This document shows, one piece after another, positions 50,601 to 53,674 of a stretch of DNA of 53,674 nucleotides (its first letter is position 1; each line of letters begins with the position of its first letter). This stretch comes from Bacteroidaceae bacterium. GTDB taxonomy: Bacteria; Bacteroidota; Bacteroidia; Bacteroidales; Bacteroidaceae. Below the pieces are notes generated by a model. That model was not told the DNA's origin and made no database searches. It saw nothing but the letters and a program-made list of their open reading frames with translations. The stretch is from positions 1-53,674 of the forward strand of contig JAFQUE010000078.1 in NCBI GenBank assembly GCA_017408685.1. Direction: 5' to 3'. The position numbers were made by a program, and so were the translations under genes.

Positions 50601-52288
50601 CATTTTTCGCGAAGTTCTTCTATAAGTTCCTTGTCTACAGAACGTATGTTCAAACAAACTGGTAGAACCGTATTGTCTTTTATACTCAACACATAGGCCG
50701 GATTTGTGTCATCGGCGGGTATAATGTTACCGTCAGCGTCGACAAGAATATCAAGACGCGTTTCTGCGCCACGATACCATGAGACCATGACGTCTATAAG
50801 TTCCGCCCTTACCGGAATATCCATTTTTTTACGGGCGATAATATTTATATCTTTGGCAACATCTGCGATTTCTTTTTTGGGAAGTAAATCAAAAAGACTC
50901 TTACCCTGCGAAAACACCTTATCGGCATTTGCTATAAGATGACAATACATTGCTGTCTTTTCTGCAAAAGCAGAATTTTTGGCCAGCCATTCGGCACATT
51001 TTTCATTAAGCCATAATGCATTATCCAAAGTTTTATATTCGCCACTGATTGTAGGAAATATAGCAGCCGTCCCTATTTTCTCCTTAATAGAATCCAACAA
51101 TGGTTGCATTCTTCCCGCTTCAATGTCTGCTTTCGGCAAGTTCAATATTTCGAATGGTTTCCAGCACACATTTCCATCTGTAAGTTTTTCTTTGGCAATA
51201 TAACATGATAATTTAAGCGCCACTTCACCCAAACGTTGTAACACCTCTTTATTTTGTTCTGAATCGACAAGGTAATTTCGAGAAGCGTCAAGTTCGAAAG
51301 TTCCATGATATATAGCCGGAACATCCAAGCACACTCTGGTTGGGAAGTATGAATACAGGACACGAGGTTGTTTAATGGAATCAAGCGGGTATGCAGGGTA
51401 TGCAGCACCTACTTCATAAGCAAAAGTAGAAGTAGAAGTGGAAGCAGCACTGCAAACTATAAATTCAATCTTTTTGTCACGGCCTGCATTACTATCGTAG
51501 ATTGTTATTTTTTTTACTCCATCGCCTTGGTCAACACACTCTTCAACTTTTATATTACGTTCCTCACCGTTAGGGAGTTTAATGCCTATCTTTTTTATAT
51601 TTCTCAAGAAAAGCAAGACCGAACAAGGCAGAGTCCGCAACTTCTCTGCAATATCGTTTTGCACTTCATCGCTGCTGCAACGTACTTCTATGTCTGTTGT
51701 ACAGTCTCCGTTCTCATTAAAACAGTTCTGTTTAGTAATGTCGTCATTATCAACAGCGGGAATAGACAGAATTGGCAATGGTAACCCGCCACGCTCGTTT
51801 TCGAATTGGTCATACTCATTTTTAAACATACGTTTTTTCAATTCGTCCCAAGCTTTTTGGGCAATCTCTTGGCTGAAGGAGCACTTTACACCGTTGGAAT
51901 GAATTATTATTTCATTACTCCAGTTAAGCAACGAACGAAAACCAAGTCCTTTGTTTCCAATGGGTTTTATTGAAGTATTCTTATTTTTAGGAGAAAGGAA
52001 TGAACGCATAATTGACAACAGGCCACCTTCCGTAAATGGTCTTTCACCCCAATTCTTTATGTGGAAAGAGCCATCATCGGTTAATTGAAGCTCTATTTTA
52101 GGAGAACCTTCATCATCGGCATTCTGAATCATCTCATACAATTCACGCCCCGAATATTCCTGCTTCATGTCAAGTTCTATCTTCTTGTCCTGACGTATGC
52201 GGGAACTGACAAAAGACAATTGCTCCTTGTATTCCCGCTCATTGATTGTCAGACATTGACTATCTATTGTAATAAAATCTCCATTCAT
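47678..52288 (-). CDS. Hsp90/sacsin-like ATPase with C-terminal DUF3883 nuclease-like domain
   Basis: The 1536-residue cytoplasmic protein starts with a GHKL ATPase. Its N box GRELYEMIQNADD is at residues 48-59 and the Gly-rich lid IGNKGLGFRSLLNW at 110-123, with 'WGERPFTEGGLLSI' between, as in sacsin-type domains. The long middle (about 300-1380) is unrecognised. The C-terminus matches DUF3883, a PD-(D/E)XK-like fold: 'GKNAELATYEAM', Asp1457 in HYDISYR, Glu1472/Lys1474 in YLEVKA. This combination occurs in anti-phage and DNA-processing systems. The gene looks more AT-rich than its neighbours and stands alone beside a tRNA and an IS. ATG at 52288 is preferred over an upstream TTG. Confidence 0.85.
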   Translation of the reverse strand: MNGDFITIDSQCLTINEREYKEQLSFVSSRIRQDKKIELDMKQEYSGRELYEMIQNADDEGSPKIELQLTDDGSFHIKNWGERPFTEGGLLSIMRSFLSPKNKNTSIKPIGNKGLGFRSLLNWSNEIIIHSNGVKCSFSQEIAQKAWDELKKRMFKNEYDQFENERGGLPLPILSIPAVDNDDITKQNCFNENGDCTTDIEVRCSSDEVQNDIAEKLRTLPCSVLLFLRNIKKIGIKLPNGEERNIKVEECVDQGDGVKKITIYDSNAGRDKKIEFIVCSAASTSTSTFAYEVGAAYPAYPLDSIKQPRVLYSYFPTRVCLDVPAIYHGTFELDASRNYLVDSEQNKEVLQRLGEVALKLSCYIAKEKLTDGNVCWKPFEILNLPKADIEAGRMQPLLDSIKEKIGTAAIFPTISGEYKTLDNALWLNEKCAEWLAKNSAFAEKTAMYCHLIANADKVFSQGKSLFDLLPKKEIADVAKDINIIARKKMDIPVRAELIDVMVSWYRGAETRLDILVDADGNIIPADDTNPAYVLSIKDNTVLPVCLNIRSVDKELIEELREKWQVAGVREVTRRLQNITTVRDGDHTAIRKKIETWSKNDMNNVDDMYEVLKWEYTNPTKDSTPFSSDLQLMNRRDEKRYACKLLFEPGFPKDLAEKIDDEWWLYGDMAEWREKLGAENDADVADVADFIHNVLGVSCRVPSEHIYYGTEECYFNAVRDRNNITQIDNYYCDNFGDGNLNKQYNYSFVPCKEFLNNFELCEALELMLNDKRVLDNILDKNISLFFRKIKSETVQYSYSAYCLREYDMFKPIQNMVLRSSLFSGGVDYGKLNGDTVQIDSMLVALGAHTNIYDFPIENLYSLLAEEGDSIGVQKRYRDLRKAIISKNASDDVLKDKRKAITEVWARKDGRLQWCPVHEVYYWDNDQLPKAILSNLPKLEIGSRVGEDSVKKIFGVNLAKDIKISFQEPKEENKDLADELSIFLADRVKYLLAYRIGDDVKDDDSIKQFVSGLKSLGQRLHVYYSAKYSFNDKAPVDMKDGDLMVSCNNEYHICSNYKNCAKAIADDPVFCENIKEVLCMELKVTSSTMSNYFRSVISNNPQYLEYIVKKDVTPEAWEKVLKSLGLNETERLFWEKYGELSKSVVDISKLSEYIMDSNRYVSYIRERFKCVVLPDNYTGIADLKPCEQYRLIESMNGHRDEMIEFFGCDGLKAYYMEYFSTIRNRYFENYRSLLYKQCSESVAREPENALKYIENYQSNCQEFCGPFYETVADGIKKKYVAETDLKQLMNEIIETKFRINASGLEVPRSCENPCPKTILPEYEKILTEYHLSEGNLDQTTALVAKFRGLEELFKKLIDKGQEQVIPNIQTTVSSVAGVKIDYPENWRSTYKNDNSKKNTPKRKGKQHGGYLSDSEKYRSGKNAELATYEAMLNNPNYEDVHAWSTILNKEGGDDSLHYDISYRKKGTSDTRYLEVKAMNGDSIIMSGHEYDFAREHCEQYDFAIFHDGIISIIESPFGKEKNWNVKPDSYRIVIEKNG

Positions 52289-52367
52289 AGTTTGCAATAT
52301 GTTTATGCCCTGACCCTATTTACTAAAATATACATTTCTCAAAATTAATATTATTCTTGATAAATGA

Positions 52368-52396
52368 CAAATATAGTGACATATGAATCCGCGCAA
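52368..52396 (-). promoter_or_regulatory. Promoter of the ATPase-DUF3883 gene
   Basis: Minus strand: TTG (52396-52394), 18-base spacer, TATATTTG (52375-52368); leader about 75 bases. Confidence 0.7.
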
Positions 52397-52409
52397 ATGA
52401 ATCTGCGAA

Positions 52410-52518
52410 GTGAGCGAGATAAGCAAAGTTCACTTTGGCATTTCGTAGCGAGCACAGGATATACTCGAGAACCTCAAATATATGAACCAGTGAGCAAGAT
52501 AGACAAAGTTTACTTTGG
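52410..52518 (+). repeat. Two copies of a 29-base repeat, 80 bases apart
   Basis: 52410-52438 and 52490-52518 match at 25 of 29 positions (GTGAGCRAGAT...CAAAGTTYACTTTGG). A shortened relative (AGCGAGTGGGAAAGTTTACTTT) recurs twice before the tRNA copies at about 52715 and 52898. This intergenic stretch (52289-52961) also holds a partial copy of the 321-436 element near 52535 and the tRNA promoter. Confidence 0.65.
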
Positions 52519-52646
52519 ACCCTTCAACTGACGCCTCGGACGTCGACCGTTGGTTCCGTTCCGACGGATGACAGGTTCGCGCAATGTTCGCGCTAATCAA
52601 TTAGACAACAAAATCAACTTTCACAATAAAAAAAAATCGAAATATT

Positions 52647-52676
52647 TTGTAGATTTGAAAAATAGTACTACCTTTG
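52647..52676 (+). promoter_or_regulatory. Promoter of the tRNA-Gly locus
   Basis: TTG at 52647-52649 and TACCTTTG at 52669-52676, 19 bases apart. It lies upstream of both the truncated and the complete tRNA copy; I see no second promoter between them. Confidence 0.75.
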
Positions 52677-52699
52677 CACCCGTTAAGCGAAACACAATG

Positions 52700-52814
52700 C
52701 GGAAATTTCGTGCTAGCGAGTGGGAAAGTTTACTTTCACGCAACGAGCGAAGCCGAAAATGCCAAGTTTCGCAGAAACGCGGAAATAGCTCAGTTGGTAG
52801 AGCACAACCTTGCC
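52700..52814 (+). repeat. About 115-bp direct repeat, first copy (partner 52883-52997)
   Basis: The segment, including the 5' half of the tRNA, is repeated exactly 183 bases downstream with only a few mismatches. The copies end together at the anticodon (…CCTTGCC). The 68 bases between the copies are unique. Confidence 0.85.
52779..52814 (+). pseudogene. tRNA-Gly 5' half (truncated at the anticodon)
   Basis: Bases are identical to the first 36 of the complete tRNA at 52962, then diverge. Afterwards AAGGTT (52825) can still pair with AACCTT, and an inverted copy of the anticodon arm (CAACCTTGGCAAGG) follows at 52833-52846. No T-arm or acceptor 3' strand is present, so it cannot be a functional tRNA. 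Confidence 0.8.
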
Positions 52815-52961
52815 GCAAAAAAATAAGGTTTACAACCTTGGCAAGGGAACGTAATACTAAAGAGAAAATTCGCAGAAAAACGCGGACTTTTCGTGCAAGC
52901 GAGTGGGAAAGTTTACTTTCACACAACGAGCGAAGCCGAAAATGCCAAGTTTCGTAGAAAC

Positions 52962-53034
52962 GCGGAAATAGCTCAGTTGGTAGAGCACAACCTTGCCAAG
53001 GTTGGGGTCGCGAGTTCGAGCCTCGTTTTCCGCT
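52962..53034 (+). tRNA. tRNA-Gly (GCC)
   Basis: The acceptor stem is GCGGAAA with TTTCCGC. The D-arm is GCTCAGTTGGTAGAGC, the anticodon stem CAACC/GGTTG with loop TTGCCAA (anticodon GCC), and the T-arm CGAGTTCGAGCCTCG. The discriminator is U, usual for glycine. The CCA end is not encoded. A terminator follows at 53043. Confidence 0.95.
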
Positions 53035-53042
53035 CTTTAGTT

Positions 53043-53066
53043 AAGACAGCAAATGCTGTCTTTTTT
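53043..53066 (+). terminator. Rho-independent terminator of the tRNA
   Basis: AAGACAGCA / TGCTGTCTT stem followed by a run of six T. Confidence 0.88.
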
Positions 53067-53543
53067 CTTATTTAACAACAATTGCAGATTACAAAGGGCA
53101 CAGTCCATTGGACTGGGATCGCGAGTTCTTTCGGCTCGACGTAAAAAGTTGAGGCTGCTTCTTATGACGACATGGGAGTAAACATCTGTCGTGTATTTTC
53201 AAACACAACTTACCCTTAGCCTGTTATCTTGTATTCTTTTTGTAGTCGTTCTATCATGTTCTTTCATCGCGTGAAAGAACATGAAAGCAAGAGTTGAAGA
53301 AAAATACAAGTAAACAATTAAGGTTGATGACTGCCGTAGAATATTAGACGAGCAAAAGCGAGCAATAACCTCTAAACAGCATTCCTTGACAATCATACAA
53401 ATCTATTTTGATTTTTGGGAATAAGGTACTGCCCCCTAGACTTTGCAGGTGAGGCCAGGTGAGCCAAGAAGAGCGGCTCAACGTAAAAAGTTGAGGGGTA
53501 AAAAATAAATGTTTATTTTTGCTGTCAATAAAATTCAAAGACT
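53067..53543. other. Gene-free stretch between the tRNA and the IS
   Basis: It contains the right arm of the long inverted repeat and two copies of GGCTCRACGTAAAAAGTTGAG (about 53133 and 53475), each able to fold on itself (CTCAAC/GTTGAG). A segment near 53110-53135 resembles a tRNA T-arm. No convincing gene is seen. Confidence 0.55.
53207..53278 (-). repeat. Right arm of the 72-bp long-range inverted repeat
   Basis: Reverse complement of 117-188 with one mismatch, 53 kb away; lies between the tRNA and the IS start. Confidence 0.85.
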
Positions 53544-53674
53544 ATGCAAAAAGACGGCTACTCCCTTCTGCTTCCCAGCGGTACACTTGATTATTTTGAT
53601 GTTATAAACGTTGTTGAGGACTCTACTCAAATAGTAATATACCTTGAAGAAAAGAATGTCGTCCCTGTCGAGTA
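53544..53674 (+). CDS. Start of a probable ISAon1-family transposase N-terminal protein (cut by window end)
   Basis: The visible 43 residues read MQKDGYSLLLPSGTLDYFDV then INVVEDSTQIVIYLEEKNVV. The 'LLLP.G.LDYF......I..YLEEKN..P' pattern is what I recall for the small N-terminal-region protein of two-gene ISAon1-type insertion sequences in Bacteroidetes. The gene runs off the window, so its end and the partner transposase are not seen. The repeats just upstream could include the IS left end. Confidence 0.6.
   Translation, partial: MQKDGYSLLLPSGTLDYFDVINVVEDSTQIVIYLEEKNVVPVE

Noticed and set aside
52779-52850. tRNA-Gly containing an intron in the anticodon loop
   Set aside because: AAGGTT could restore part of the stem, but no T-arm or 3' acceptor strand follows, so it is a truncated copy.
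53110-53135. Second tRNA suggested by a T-arm-like segment
   Set aside because: The loop length is wrong and no acceptor, D or anticodon arm can be built around it.

Overview
The window looks like a chromosomal segment of a Bacteroidales bacterium, most likely Prevotellaceae or Bacteroidaceae. Three things point there. First, promoters have the Bacteroidetes form TTG-N18-20-TAnnTTTG, and genes generally lack Shine-Dalgarno sites. Second, large exported proteins end in an 'IYDLQGR...GIYIINGKKVLVK'-type tail. Third, the housekeeping blocks (psd-pssA, dnaE-trxA, rplY-pth-hslR) and the FeoA-FeoB fusion are arranged as is usual in that order. No tool was run; all calls come from reading the sequence and translations.

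Layout. Positions 1-580 hold repeats only. From 0.6 to 9.6 kb is core housekeeping: birA, an MmcQ/YjbR protein and yraN on the minus strand; a small ribbon-helix-helix-like gene and tadA on plus; psd-pssA-DUF4834 on minus; dnaE, trxA and a small acidic gene on plus. At 9.8-11.4 kb is a three-gene minus-strand operon with a 5'(3')-deoxyribonucleotidase between two unrecognised genes. From 11.5 to 40.8 kb is a host-glycan (mucin or glycosaminoglycan-like) degradation region: a NagB/PIG-L fusion, an anaerobic sulfatase-maturating enzyme, a serine-type sulfatase lipoprotein, a ROK sugar kinase, a GH20 hexosaminidase, a 1550-residue esterase-sialidase fusion, a 2711-residue GH89 alpha-N-acetylglucosaminidase whose tail is cut off by a frameshift, a 62-residue peptide, and a 1931-residue lectin-like exported protein. 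The rplY-pth-hslR block lies inside this region. There is no SusC/SusD pair, so it is not a classical polysaccharide utilisation locus. Exported hydrolases would remove sialic acid, O-acetyl groups, sulfate and GlcNAc; the ROK kinase and NagB would feed the amino sugars into glycolysis.

From 41.3 to 47.5 kb come a small secreted Pro-rich protein, feoB (FeoA fused), a hemerythrin-type di-iron protein overlapping a LuxR-type regulator with a degenerate receiver, msrC, a YbaN/DUF454 membrane protein and a DUF4488-like secreted protein. The first four genes of the feoB cluster suggest an iron/oxidative or nitrosative stress unit. From 47.7 to 53.7 kb is an accessory zone: a 1536-residue Hsp90/sacsin-like ATPase with a C-terminal nuclease-like DUF3883 domain (candidate defence gene), a tRNA-Gly with an upstream duplicated 5' half, many repeats, and the start of what looks like an ISAon1-family insertion sequence.

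The least expected signals are in the repeats. (1) At least four intergenic copies of a structured element share a GC-rich core bounded by host-derived inverted arms, in one case running into a stop codon. (2) Seven-base periodic arrays occur at four places; one is a 15-unit, 105-bp array inside feoB. (3) A 72-bp inverted repeat with one mismatch joins the two ends of the window. (4) There is a perfect 34-bp palindrome inside pth.
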